Notes under the pieces: generated by a model
What the model was told of the DNA's origin: nothing
The model's database searches: none
Seen by the model: only the letters and a program-made list of their open reading frames with translations
Assembly: GCA_019637265.1 (NCBI GenBank)
Contig: JAHBVY010000001.1
Coordinates: 310,001 to 374,000 of the forward strand
Length of the DNA stretch: 64,000 nt
Source of the DNA: Polyangiaceae bacterium
GTDB taxonomy: Bacteria > Myxococcota_A > Polyangia > Polyangiales > Polyangiaceae
Reading direction: 5' to 3'
Program-made: the position numbers and the translations under genes
Part shown: positions 23,860 through 32,288 of the stretch, one piece after another
Position numbering within the stretch: position 1 is the stretch's first letter
How the letters are laid out: every line of letters starts with the position of its first letter

Positions 23860-25548
23860 ATGCTGGCCTCGCGATTTTGGTACGTCGTCCTGGCGTTGGT
23901 CCTGGGCGCCAGCCTGTTCGTCTTGCAGCTCGCCACCAGCATGTACAACCGCGCGGGCCTGCGCGCGATGGACGAGGGCTTGAGCTCGGACTCCCAGGTC
24001 GTCAGCTGGTACCTGCGGAACGACGCGCGCGAGCGGTCAGCGCAGCTGATCAAGTTCGCGCTGAATCAGGACATCGCCAAGGACCTCCAGAAGGCGAGCG
24101 GCTCCGAAGACAAGGTGCCTGACGATGTGCGCGCGCGGGTGCTCGCGGCGCTGAAGAAGGTCAACCAGGAGATCCCGGAGGAGGACGCCTTCGACGCGGT
24201 GTTCGCGGTGGACCAGCACGGGCGCGTGGTGGCGCACCTCGGCTACGACCAGGCCAGCGGGATGTCGGATTTCGAGCTCGGCGGCTACCCGGTGGTGGCG
24301 GACGCGCTGCACGGCTACGTGCGTGACGACACGCTCCAGCTCGATCGCTTGTATCGCGTGGTGGCGCGCCCGGTGGAGTTCGACTTGGGCTCGCTGCCGG
24401 CGGGCGCGGTGGTGGGCGCGCGGGTGGTGGATCAGCGCTTCGCGCGGGTGCTCTCGCAGCGCACCGGCGCCGCCGTGGCCTTCTACATGGATGGCGCGAG
24501 CACGGTGTCCGCGGCGCCCGAGGGCTTCGACCGCACCCAGCTCGATCAGATCAACAGCGACCTCTCGGCGCTCGCGGAGGACGAGAGCTACCAGAAGCTG
24601 GGGCGCAGCTCGGCGCGGATGATCGGCGGCAACGTGCGCGTGGTGTACTCGCTCTTGCCGGGTGAGGCGGGGCAGCTCGGGGCCGGCTACGTGGTGGGGC
24701 GGCTCCCGGCGCACGTCAGCTCGCCGTTCGATTTCTTCCGTCAGGCTGACGATAAGGACAAGGCGCAGGTGAACCTGGTGCTGGTGGTGGGGGTCGCGCT
24801 GGGCGCGGCGCTGCTCGGGCTGCTGTTCTCGTTCTTCGAGCACACCCAGCCGATCAATAGTTTCCGTGCGGAGAGCGTGCGCCTCGCCAAGGGCGAGGTC
24901 GATCAGCTCACGCCGTCCAAGTTCCGCGGTGTGTTCCGCAAGATCGCGTCGGACATCAATGACGGCGTCGACGCGCTGGTGGCGAAGGGGGGCGGCTCAC
25001 CGCGGCGCGCCGCGGACTTGGGGAAGGTGCTGGGCGACATCCCGGATCAGCCCGTGATGAGCGCCTTCAGTTTCCCTGGGGATACGTCCGCCGCAGCGCC
25101 CGCCTCGGTGCCTGCGTCGGAGGTCTCACCCGAGCCCGCGCGAGCGCTGCCGAGCCCGCCTGGGGCGCGCTCGCTGCCGAAGCCGAAGCCAGCCGCCGGC
25201 GCTGCCGAGCCGGCGCCCGCGGCCACAGCACCCGCGGGGCCCGCGGGAGGGCCACCTGCGCCACCACGGCGCGAGCCCCCGAAGCCGCCCGGCCCGCCTG
25301 AGCGCGCGTCAGGCAACGGCGAGGTCGGGGACGAGCAGGCGGAGTGGCAGAAGGTGTACCAGGACTTCGTCGCCACCAAGCAGCAGTGCGGCGAGAAGAC
25401 CGAGGGCTTCACCTACGAGAAGTTCGAGCAAACCTTGAAGAAGAACCGCGAGGCGCTGATGGCGCGCCACCAGTGCTCGCGGGTGAAGTTCAGCGTGTAC
25501 GTGAAGGACGGCAAGGCAGCGCTCAAGGCGAGCCCCATCAAGGACTGA
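23860..25548 (+). CDS. Membrane sensor-like protein with MXAN_5187-type C-terminal domain
   Basis: The 562-residue protein has an N-terminal membrane helix (about 6-27) and a large extracytoplasmic domain (about 30-300; EEDAFDAVFAVDQHGRVVAHLGYD and GAVVGARVVDQRFARVLSQRTGAAVAFYMDG look like a double-Cache/CHASE4 sensor). A second helix (about 305-325, VNLVLVVGVALGAALLGLLFSFF) is followed by a short HAMP-like segment, a Pro/Ala-rich linker (about 405-485) and a C-terminal domain of about 70 residues (EWQKVYQDFVATKQQCGEKTEGFTYEKFEQTLKKNREALMARHQCSRVKFSVYVKDGKAALKASPIK). I recognise this last domain, from memory, as the MXAN_5187 type seen in myxobacteria. There is no kinase, cyclase or methyl-accepting domain. 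Confidence 0.75.
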   Translation: MLASRFWYVVLALVLGASLFVLQLATSMYNRAGLRAMDEGLSSDSQVVSWYLRNDARERSAQLIKFALNQDIAKDLQKASGSEDKVPDDVRARVLAALKKVNQEIPEEDAFDAVFAVDQHGRVVAHLGYDQASGMSDFELGGYPVVADALHGYVRDDTLQLDRLYRVVARPVEFDLGSLPAGAVVGARVVDQRFARVLSQRTGAAVAFYMDGASTVSAAPEGFDRTQLDQINSDLSALAEDESYQKLGRSSARMIGGNVRVVYSLLPGEAGQLGAGYVVGRLPAHVSSPFDFFRQADDKDKAQVNLVLVVGVALGAALLGLLFSFFEHTQPINSFRAESVRLAKGEVDQLTPSKFRGVFRKIASDINDGVDALVAKGGGSPRRAADLGKVLGDIPDQPVMSAFSFPGDTSAAAPASVPASEVSPEPARALPSPPGARSLPKPKPAAGAAEPAPAATAPAGPAGGPPAPPRREPPKPPGPPERASGNGEVGDEQAEWQKVYQDFVATKQQCGEKTEGFTYEKFEQTLKKNREALMARHQCSRVKFSVYVKDGKAALKASPIKD

Positions 25549-25550
25549 GG

Positions 25551-27134
25551 ATGATGGAGTCGATCAGCGGACGTGGGCGGCGTGGTGTGCTGAGGCGCGC
25601 GAGGCTTGGGACCCTGGCCTGTGGGGCTGCGCTGGCGTCAGCGAGCCTCACGACGGAGGCCCAGGCGACCAGCGCGCTCGAGGTGCCTGAGCAAGGCGCG
25701 CAGCAGATGGCGCGGGGCGGCGCCTGGGTGGCGCGCGCCAGCAGCCCCTTGGCCGCGGCCTACAACCCGGCGGCGCTGGCCGGTATCCGGAGCGGCGTCA
25801 CCCTGGGCACCAACCTGGTGTTCAACCGGCTCTGCTTCAGTCGCAAGAACGCCGCGGGTGAGCCGGAGCAGACCCGCGACGGGGTGGAGTATCAGGAGAG
25901 CTGCAACGAGAACTCCGGCACCCCCAACTTCATCCCGCACCTCGCGGGCAACCTCCGCATCACGGACGACTTGGGGATCGGGCTCGCGGTGCTGCCGCCA
26001 TCCATGCTCGGGAAGATCGAGTTCGCGGAGACCGAGAAGGGGATCTTCCGCGGTCGTGAGGTGGATGTGGCGAGCCCCGGGCGCTACGTCCTCTTGAAGG
26101 CGGACGGCCTGCTCCTGAACCCGGTGCTGAGCGTCGGCTACGCGCTGTCCGATCGGCTGCGGCTCGGGGCAGGCTTCATCTTCGGCTTCGGCTCACTGAA
26201 GCTCGCCAACACCGCGATGGCGCAGCCAACGGCGAACGATGAGCTGGACGCCGTGGCGGGGGACGTGAAGGCGGAGGTCGAGGTGTTCGACGCCTTCGTG
26301 CCGGGGGTCATCATCGGCGGGCTGTTCTCGGTGAACGAGAACCTGGATCTCGGGCTCTCCGTGCGGATTCAAGACGCGTTCCGCGGCAAGGGGGACTTGG
26401 TGGCGCGCTCGGGCTACTGGAACGCGAACGGGCGGGTCGCGCCGGACGGCGGCACCGCCTCGAGCAGCGCCGATCGCGGGGAGGACCTGGTGTCTTTGAC
26501 CATCCCCAACCCGATCACGGTGCGCGCGGGCGCTGCGTTTCGCGTGCCGCGCGACGGGAGCCCAGGTTACCTGACGGCGGGCGCGATGCGCGACCCGATC
26601 AGCCAGGACATTTTCGACGTGGAAATCGATCTCGAGTACACGCGCAACAGCGCCATCGACGCGATCCAGGTGCGGATCCCTCGGGAGACGGTCTACATCT
26701 ACAGTCGGGGTCTCGACGGCTCGGCGAACGAGGTCGGCCCGGTGCCGGAGAACGCCGACGTGGAGCTGCACTTCAAGGACACCTTCGGGGTGCGCCTCGG
26801 GGGTGACTACGTGGCGCTGCCGGACTTGCTCGCGGTGCGCGCGGGCGCCTGGTACCAGAGCGCGGCGGCGACCGATGAGTACCTCCACTTCTCGCCGATG
26901 GCGAGCGCGCGGCTCGGCCTCAGCGCGGGCGCGCAGCTGCGCGCGCCGTTCGTCGACGTGGAGGTCGGCTACATGTGGGTCCACATGCAGACGATGGACA
27001 ACGGCGGCAAGGGCGCGATCAAGACCATCAGCGGCAACCAGAGCCTCGGCAGCCGCAGCCCGTACGCCGTGAATGGCGGCTCCCTGACGGGTAACGCCCA
27101 CGTGGTGTCGGTGGCGGTGACGTCCAACTTCTGA
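25551..27134 (+). CDS. FadL-like outer-membrane transport protein
   Basis: The 527-residue product has a signal peptide (cleavage about TEAQA-TSA, residue 40). The N terminus ALEVPEQGAQQMARGGAWVARASSPLAAAYNPAALAG is the hallmark of the OMPP1/FadL/TodX family, whose members are 14-strand outer-membrane barrels passing hydrophobic compounds such as fatty acids. Alternating-hydrophobic strands continue to the end, which closes with Phe (VVSVAVTSNF), the outer-membrane insertion signal. It starts two bases after the preceding stop, so it is co-expressed with the cupredoxin-like and sensor-like proteins. It is longer than E. coli FadL (446). Confidence 0.85.
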   Translation: MMESISGRGRRGVLRRARLGTLACGAALASASLTTEAQATSALEVPEQGAQQMARGGAWVARASSPLAAAYNPAALAGIRSGVTLGTNLVFNRLCFSRKNAAGEPEQTRDGVEYQESCNENSGTPNFIPHLAGNLRITDDLGIGLAVLPPSMLGKIEFAETEKGIFRGREVDVASPGRYVLLKADGLLLNPVLSVGYALSDRLRLGAGFIFGFGSLKLANTAMAQPTANDELDAVAGDVKAEVEVFDAFVPGVIIGGLFSVNENLDLGLSVRIQDAFRGKGDLVARSGYWNANGRVAPDGGTASSSADRGEDLVSLTIPNPITVRAGAAFRVPRDGSPGYLTAGAMRDPISQDIFDVEIDLEYTRNSAIDAIQVRIPRETVYIYSRGLDGSANEVGPVPENADVELHFKDTFGVRLGGDYVALPDLLAVRAGAWYQSAAATDEYLHFSPMASARLGLSAGAQLRAPFVDVEVGYMWVHMQTMDNGGKGAIKTISGNQSLGSRSPYAVNGGSLTGNAHVVSVAVTSNF

Positions 27135-27181
27135 GGGCTGCTGAAGGCGCCGCGTGGTGCTCCATGGATCATCAGGGATCG

Positions 27182-27199
27182 GGGGTTGGACGGCACCGC
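27182..27199 (+). repeat. Dispersed spacer 18-mer, perfect copy
   Basis: GGGGTTGGACGGCACCGC, preceded by a fifth G and followed by AGCGTGA. It lies 47 bases after the FadL-like gene. Confidence 0.95.
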
Positions 27200-27217
27200 A
27201 GCGTGACCTCCGTGAGC

Positions 27218-27242
27218 GGGCGGGTTTGAAACCCGCCCCTAC
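27218..27242 (+). repeat. Hairpin spacer repeat (arms GGGCGGGTTT/AAACCCGCCC)
   Basis: Perfect 10-bp arms at 27218-27227 and 27229-27238 flank a single G and are followed by CTAC. Identical or nearly identical elements are at 41134 and 41191. Confidence 0.95.
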
Positions 27243-27557
27243 CAGCGTCGTAGCGCTGCGTGAGGCGCGGCCCTAGCGGCCGTATGGCATTGGGCGTAGC
27301 GCCGTGTAGCGAAACGAGGGCGCGGTCCCAGTGGCGCCGCGTAGCGGGACGAGGGGCGCAGCTGCGCGGCCCTGTGGCGGGGACGCGCAGGCTTGCGGCG
27401 GGTCTTGGGTCGCTCTAAGCAGGGCTGACTTCCCAGCGCCTCCTGTGCCCTGCGCGCTTCGAGACGGCGCCTCGCGGTGGCTGCGCCCGATGAGCGGACC
27501 TCAGGCGTCACTAGACCTCAGGGAGCGCCGCTCGACGATTTGCTACAAGGAAAAACT
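27243..27557. other. Gene-free spacer before trxB
   Basis: No gene is supported. It contains imperfect repeats built on GCGCGGTCCCAGTGGCGCCG and GTAGCGRRACGAGG (about 27300-27350). The trxB ribosome site (CAAGGAAAA) is at about 27546-27554. Confidence 0.45.
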
Positions 27558-28517
27558 ATGACCACGAAAGTCCACTCGGTGCTCATCATCGGCTCTGGCC
27601 CCGCGGGGCTCACCGCGGCCATCTACGCCGCGCGCGCCAACTTGCGGCCGCTCGTCGTCGAGGGCTTCAGCGCGGGCGGGCTGATCCCCGGTGGGCAGCT
27701 GATGTTCACCACGGAGGTGGAGAACTACCCGGGGTACCCCAAGGGCATCACGGGTCAGCAGATGATGGCCGACTTCCGTGAGCAGGCGGAGCGCCAGGGC
27801 GCGGAGTTCATCACCGACGATGTGTGGGGTGTGGAGCTCGGGGAGCGGCCGTTCAAGGTGTACGTGGGGGAGCAGCGCGAGCTCCACCTCGCCAAGGCCG
27901 TGATCATCGCGACGGGCGCGCGCGCCAACTACTTGGGCCTCCCCAGCGAGGAGGCGCTCAAGAACAAGGGGGTCAGCGCCTGCGCGGTGTGCGACGGCGC
28001 GCTCTTCCGTGGGAAAGACGTGGCGGTGGTGGGCGGCGGCGACACCGCGATGGAAGAGGCGCACTACCTCGCGGGGCTGTGTGAGAGCGTGACCTTGATC
28101 CATCGCCGCGACGAGTTCCGCGCCTCGCAGACGATGCAGCGCCGCGTGCTCGCGCACCCGAAGATCCGCGTGCTGTACAGCCACGTGGTGGAGGAGGTGC
28201 TCGGGGTGGAGGAGAACACCGTGCGTGGCCTACGGGTGCGCGACCTCAAGACCGACACCACGAAGGACCTCACCCTGGGCGCGATGTTCGTCGCGATCGG
28301 GCACACGCCGCTGACCGACTTGTTCAAGGGGCAGCTCGAGGTGCACGACAACGGCTACCTCAAGGTGGAGCCTGGCACCACGCGCACGAGCGTCCCCGGG
28401 GTGTTCGCGGCGGGCGACGTCGCCGACCACGTCTACCGCCAGGCGGTCACCGCCGCGGGCACCGGCTGCATGGCGGCGCTCGACGCCGAGCGTTGGCTGG
28501 GTGCCCAGGACGACTGA
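27558..28517 (+). CDS. trxB: Thioredoxin reductase
   Basis: This cytoplasmic flavoenzyme transfers electrons from NADPH to thioredoxin. The 319-residue protein matches the family length. FAD site GSGPAGLTAAIYAAR (about 12-26), GGQLMFTTEVENYPGYP, redox pair Cys142-Cys145 in SACAVCDGALF, NADPH-binding GGGDTAMEEA, HRRDEFRAS for the 2'-phosphate, and the C-terminal FAD motif GVFAAGDVADHVYRQAVTAAGTGCMAA are all present. ATG 27558 has a good AAGGA site upstream. It appears to be a single-gene unit. No anomaly seen. Confidence 0.97.
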   Translation: MTTKVHSVLIIGSGPAGLTAAIYAARANLRPLVVEGFSAGGLIPGGQLMFTTEVENYPGYPKGITGQQMMADFREQAERQGAEFITDDVWGVELGERPFKVYVGEQRELHLAKAVIIATGARANYLGLPSEEALKNKGVSACAVCDGALFRGKDVAVVGGGDTAMEEAHYLAGLCESVTLIHRRDEFRASQTMQRRVLAHPKIRVLYSHVVEEVLGVEENTVRGLRVRDLKTDTTKDLTLGAMFVAIGHTPLTDLFKGQLEVHDNGYLKVEPGTTRTSVPGVFAAGDVADHVYRQAVTAAGTGCMAALDAERWLGAQDD

Positions 28518-28556
28518 CCATCAGGGATACTGCTGTTCGCTGGCAGTGCGCTCCGA

Positions 28557-28600
28557 TGGGCTCGCAGGAGGGACTCGAACCCCCCCCGGCCATCGTTCGA
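28557..28600 (-). other. tRNA 3'-end relic (T-arm, acceptor 3' strand and CCA)
   Basis: On the minus strand the sequence reads as the 3' end of a tRNA: T-stem GGGGG, loop TTCGAGT, T-stem CCCTC, acceptor 3' strand CTGCGAG, discriminator C, then CCA (28559-28557). A matching 5' acceptor strand (CTCGCAG) and the D and anticodon arms are not found within 90 bases upstream, so no full tRNA is present. It lies in the 106-base spacer between trxB and the DUF2085 gene. Confidence 0.55.
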
Positions 28601-28623
28601 GTCAGGGCGACTGACTGTCAGGC

Positions 28624-29205
28624 TCAGTCGGCGTCTGGGCTGCCCTCGCGCAGCGTCCACACCACCGCCACGCTCACGGGGTAGGCGAGCAAGAGGCCCG
28701 TCACCACGCGTAGCCAGGCGGACTCGGGGCGCATGCCGAGCGCCTCCGTCCACACGTCGAGGATCATGGCGGCGGCGGCGAAGCCGACCCACAGGCGGAG
28801 CGGCCACACGCCGAGCCGCGGCCTCAGGAAGAGGGCCCCCAGGCCGAGCCCCAGGTAGATGCCGAGGCAGCGATTGCATACGGGGAGCAGGTGCCCGAAC
28901 AGCTCGAGGGAGCGCCCTGGCTCACGGTGGCACTGAGCGCCGAACCAGAGCTCCATCGGCGCCGCGAGCCAGGCCAAGCTGGGTAGCGGTTGGAGCGCCC
29001 ACACCCACAGCGGGCTCAGGCCAACGGCGACCAACGCCACGCGGCTGCCCGTCGCGAGCCGCCGTTGCCACACCCCGACCGCGGGCGCCTCGGCTGGTGG
29101 TGGGGCGCTGGGGGGGAGCGTCGTGGTGGGTGGCTCGCTGGGTGCTTGGTTGGGCGCTGACCCCAAGCCGCGTGCCTCGTCCGGCTGCTCGCTCGGCGTG
29201 GTCAT
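28624..29205 (-). CDS. DUF2085 family membrane protein
   Basis: The 193-residue protein has a Pro/Ala-rich N-terminal tail of about 45 residues, then four to five hydrophobic helices. It carries the family signature CHREPGRSLELFGHLLPVCNRCLGIYLG (about 92-119), with the Cys/His pattern C-H-x(n)-C-x-x-C conserved in DUF2085 proteins. The role is unknown; the Cys cluster suggests metal or heme-type chemistry in the membrane, but that is inference. Its ATG overlaps the TGA of the uracil-DNA glycosylase gene (ATGA), so the two are translationally coupled, which is surprising for such different products. Confidence 0.85.
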   Translation of the reverse strand: MTTPSEQPDEARGLGSAPNQAPSEPPTTTLPPSAPPPAEAPAVGVWQRRLATGSRVALVAVGLSPLWVWALQPLPSLAWLAAPMELWFGAQCHREPGRSLELFGHLLPVCNRCLGIYLGLGLGALFLRPRLGVWPLRLWVGFAAAAMILDVWTEALGMRPESAWLRVVTGLLLAYPVSVAVVWTLREGSPDAD

Positions 29206-30299
29206 GGGGCGCCGGCGTCAGCGGGAGGAGCGATCAGCTTCATCACCATCTTCAAGTCCTCCCACACGTCGCGCTTGGCGCGCGGGTTGCGCAGCAAGTA
29301 CGCGGGGTGGAAGGTGGGCATCACGTGGATGCGCTCCTTGTAGACGCGCCAGCGCCCGCGGATGCGGGTGATCCCCAGGCTGTGACCGAACAAGCCTTCC
29401 ATCGCGGTGGCGCCGAGCGCCACGATCACGCGCGGGGCGATCAGGTCGAGCTGCTCCGTGAGGTAGGGTGTGCAGGCGCGCATCTCCTCGGGGGTGGGCT
29501 TGCGATTACGGGGCGGGCGGCACTTGACGATGTTGCAGACGTAGACCTCGTCACGCATCAGGCCCATGCTCGCGATCATCCGGTCGAGCAGCTGCCCAGC
29601 TGGCCCCACGAAGGGCGCGCCCAGGCGATCTTCCTCGGCTCCTGGGCCCTCCCCCACGAAGCAGATCCCCGAGCTGCCCGTGCCGCGCGCGAACACGGTC
29701 TGCTTCCGCTGTTCGTGGAGCGGGCAGCGAGCGCAGTCCCGGATCGAGGCCTCCAGCACCTCGAGCTTCGCGCGGCGCTCGAGCAGCTGCTCCTCGGTGA
29801 GCGGCGCGCTGAGCGGCGCCACCGCCGCGAGCGGCGCGCTCTGGCCACGATCGCGCTCCCAGGTCGCGCTCGGGCCAGGGGGGCTGCCGTGCGTGGGCGG
29901 GGCGGGCAGCGGGGGAGCGGAGGACGTCAGGGACGCTGCCCGCGCGGCGGGCGCCAGCGCCGAGCGATCGTCGCCCGCCGCGCGCGCAGCGACAGGTGAG
30001 CCAGCCAGACCAACTCCTGGATCTCGAGCGAGCGCTCGAGCGCCGCGCGGATCCTGCGCGCCCGCTTCGAGGATGGCTGAGCCCTGCGGGGCCCGGGTGT
30101 ATGACGCGACGCTGCTCGGGAGCGCGAGGGCCTCGAGCGGGGTGGGGAAGCGGCTTGAGGCGAGCTCCTGCGACGCGGGGGGCAGCCCCGTCACGCCCCC
30201 TTCTTCGAGCCACTGGAGCTGCGCTCCGAGCGCCCGCACGATCGCCGCGAGCTCACCGCGCGCCGTTTGCAGGTCGATGGGAGGCTCGTCTTCGGCCAC
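29202..30299 (-). CDS. Uracil-DNA glycosylase, family 4 (Fe-S type)
   Basis: This base-excision repair enzyme removes uracil from DNA. The catalytic core (about 175-360) has GICFVGEGPGAEEDRLGAPFVGPAGQLLDRM (motif 1), HPAYLLRNP (motif 3) and the four 4Fe-4S Cys of family 4: CARCPL (two), CNIVKCRPP and CTPYLTEQL. The Cys in ICFVGEG is not a cluster ligand. The protein is 365 residues, much longer than usual (about 200), because of an N-terminal Ala/Pro-rich, probably disordered region of about 170 residues. ATG 30299 (MAEDEPPIDLQTARGELAAIV) opens a plausible helical segment. It is the first gene of a coupled pair with the DUF2085 gene. Confidence 0.93.
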   Translation of the reverse strand: MAEDEPPIDLQTARGELAAIVRALGAQLQWLEEGGVTGLPPASQELASSRFPTPLEALALPSSVASYTRAPQGSAILEAGAQDPRGARALARDPGVGLAGSPVAARAAGDDRSALAPAARAASLTSSAPPLPAPPTHGSPPGPSATWERDRGQSAPLAAVAPLSAPLTEEQLLERRAKLEVLEASIRDCARCPLHEQRKQTVFARGTGSSGICFVGEGPGAEEDRLGAPFVGPAGQLLDRMIASMGLMRDEVYVCNIVKCRPPRNRKPTPEEMRACTPYLTEQLDLIAPRVIVALGATAMEGLFGHSLGITRIRGRWRVYKERIHVMPTFHPAYLLRNPRAKRDVWEDLKMVMKLIAPPADAGAP

Positions 30300-30313
30300 G
30301 CGCCGAGACTAGC

Positions 30314-30356
30314 AAAAAGCACCGCGCGCCGTCGCTGGTTCGAGCGACGGCGCGCG
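30314..30356 (-). terminator. Rho-independent-type terminator for the Cys-rich exported protein gene
   Basis: Perfect 14-bp arms CGCGCGCCGTCGCT (30323-30336) and AGCGACGGCGCGCG (30343-30356) flank a 6-base loop. On the minus strand GTGC then five T follow (plus-strand A at 30314-30318). It is 25 bases past the stop of the gene at 30382. Confidence 0.85.
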
Positions 30357-30381
30357 TCATGTGCCCACCTAGTCCTCGAGC

Positions 30382-32112
30382 TCAGAAGCCCTTCATGATG
30401 CCGAGGCTCGGCTCGATCACCTGACCCGAGGAGGGCAGCATGAACATCACGTTCACGTCGAGCACCACCCCCATGTCCTCCGCCCACGCGTACATCACGC
30501 CGCCACCCAAGCCCACGAAGGCCTGCCCGAGCTTCTTGTAAGCGTCGAGCTGAGCGGCGGTGGGCTGCGCGGTGGGCGTGCCCCTCGCGCAGCTCTCGTA
30601 GTGGGCGTTCGACGGATCGATGGGCTGCACGTTGCCGTTGATGCTCTGACGACTGCAGTCGAGGATCGTCACCCGCAGGCTCGCGTCCACCTGCGCCATG
30701 CCGCCGCCCAAGTGGACGAACGGACGGAAGCCCACCGCGCTGGTGTCCCCCAGCCAGTAGCTGCCGCGCACCTCCGCGTGGAGCGGGAGGAAGGCCTTGT
30801 CCCCCGCCTTGGGGCCGCCGTTGAAGGCGTAGCCCAGGCGCCCGCCGAGGGAGATGCTCGGGGTGAGGAAATACTGCCCCTCCGCCATCACGCGGATGGT
30901 CCCGGGGGCGATGCCGCCGCTGATCTTGTTGGCTTTATTGGGCTGCGGATCGAAGGCGTATTGTTCCTCCGAGCCCGAGGTGCGGAAGCAAGCGAAGCCC
31001 TCGTTCGCTTGGCTGTCCTGAGAGCACACCTCGTCCCCGCTCAAGAAGGCGAGGTCGAAGCCGACGGCGAGGCCGAGCCACAGCTTGCGCGGGGCGCCGC
31101 TCTTGCCCTTGCTGGTGCACTCGCCGTCGACGCAGGAGCCGTCGGCGCCGCAGTCCGAGTCCGCGCTGCACGAGCCGCCCGTCTCACAGGTGCCGTTGGC
31201 GCACACGAGCCCCGCCGAGCACTCACGGGTCTCCTCGCAGGAGGCGCCCCAGCCTTTGTCGCCGCGCGCGCCGGCGCCGCAGCCAGGCAGCCCCGGGGGG
31301 CACACCTCTTGTTCGGCGCAGCGATCGGGCGCGTCTTGATCGGGGAGGGAGGGTGGCTCCTCGCTCGTCTCATTGACGATCGCGATCTCGATCGGCGCGC
31401 GCTTGGTGCCGTAGTTGTCGAGGGTGTCACCGCTCGAGTCCTTGGCGCGCGCGTAGAAGCGCAGCGTGCCGATGGTCTGGGTGGCTGAGCAAGGGATCTC
31501 GCCGACGAACAGATCGCCGCGCTGGCGCATCTTCACCGTGATCCACTTGTCCGAGCCGTACTCCTTGTACTGGAGCTCGGCGCTCGCGGCCTCTTCATCC
31601 GTGGTGCAGCTGACCGGGATGGCGCGCCGCGACTGGACCTCAGCGACTCGCGGTTGGCAGTCCATCCCGCCCACGGCCGAGGTGGGGGGCCTGGGCGGCG
31701 TCTCGGAACCACCCCCGCCGCTGCCGCCCGCCGCCGCCGAGCTCTTCGCGTCGGCGAAGGCCTGCCGCGTCTCGTCGGTGGCGAGCGCCATGTCCAGCGC
31801 GACGGCGGCGTCGAGGCTCAGCGCCTGACGGAACGCCTCGGTCGCGCCCGCGGTGTCGGCCTTGCCGCTGCCGCGCACGATGCCGATGTACATCCAGGCC
31901 TTGGCGAGCACCGGGCCGCTGCACTTGTCCTCACAGGCCTTGATGGTGCCCGCGAGGATCGCCTCGGCCTTGTCGAAGTCAGTCGCCAGGTAGTGCTGGT
32001 TGATCGCTTCGTCGATCTTCTTGGTGGCGGCGTTGTCGCGCGGGGCAGCGAAGGCGGTGGCAGCGAACAACGCAGCCGCGAGAGCTGGGAGCCAAAAGGA
32101 ACGGCGGTACAC
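30382..32112 (-). CDS. Exported Cys-rich protein with TPR-like N terminus and barrel-like C terminus
   Basis: The 576-residue product has a signal peptide (ALAAALFAATAFA-APR, cleavage about 23). A helical TPR-like segment (about 26-122; two repeats of the LxxAxxxDxAxAxL type) is followed by a Gly/Pro linker and a beta domain (about 150-250). A Cys-rich stretch comes next (about 262-340; CPPGLPGCGAGARGDKGWGASCEETRECSAGLVCANGTCETGGSCSADSDCGADGSCVDGEC). The C-terminal portion of about 230 residues has alternating strands and ends in Phe (IMKGF), like an outer-membrane barrel. GTG 32112 has a strong site (GGGAGGAAG). A terminator follows. No named family; layouts like this are common in myxobacteria. 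Confidence 0.7.
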   Translation of the reverse strand: MYRRSFWLPALAAALFAATAFAAPRDNAATKKIDEAINQHYLATDFDKAEAILAGTIKACEDKCSGPVLAKAWMYIGIVRGSGKADTAGATEAFRQALSLDAAVALDMALATDETRQAFADAKSSAAAGGSGGGGSETPPRPPTSAVGGMDCQPRVAEVQSRRAIPVSCTTDEEAASAELQYKEYGSDKWITVKMRQRGDLFVGEIPCSATQTIGTLRFYARAKDSSGDTLDNYGTKRAPIEIAIVNETSEEPPSLPDQDAPDRCAEQEVCPPGLPGCGAGARGDKGWGASCEETRECSAGLVCANGTCETGGSCSADSDCGADGSCVDGECTSKGKSGAPRKLWLGLAVGFDLAFLSGDEVCSQDSQANEGFACFRTSGSEEQYAFDPQPNKANKISGGIAPGTIRVMAEGQYFLTPSISLGGRLGYAFNGGPKAGDKAFLPLHAEVRGSYWLGDTSAVGFRPFVHLGGGMAQVDASLRVTILDCSRQSINGNVQPIDPSNAHYESCARGTPTAQPTAAQLDAYKKLGQAFVGLGGGVMYAWAEDMGVVLDVNVMFMLPSSGQVIEPSLGIMKGF

Positions 32113-32288
32113 GGTCTTCCTCCCGCTGGGGTGAGCGGTCGTTCAAGTGGGGTTGGGGAGCGGAGAGCCCCCGAAGGGGCTCTCAAGAGGTGAGGTGGTC
32201 TCAGCGCCGGGCTGTTCAGGCTGTGACTCAGGTTTGGACTACCAGGCTGCGACTTGGGCAGACTGCGACTCTGGGCTTGGACTGGTCT

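Noticed and set aside
28557-28640. Full tRNA gene
   Set aside because: Only the 3' half (T-arm, acceptor strand, CCA) is present; no complementary 5' acceptor strand or anticodon arm was found, so it is listed as a relic.
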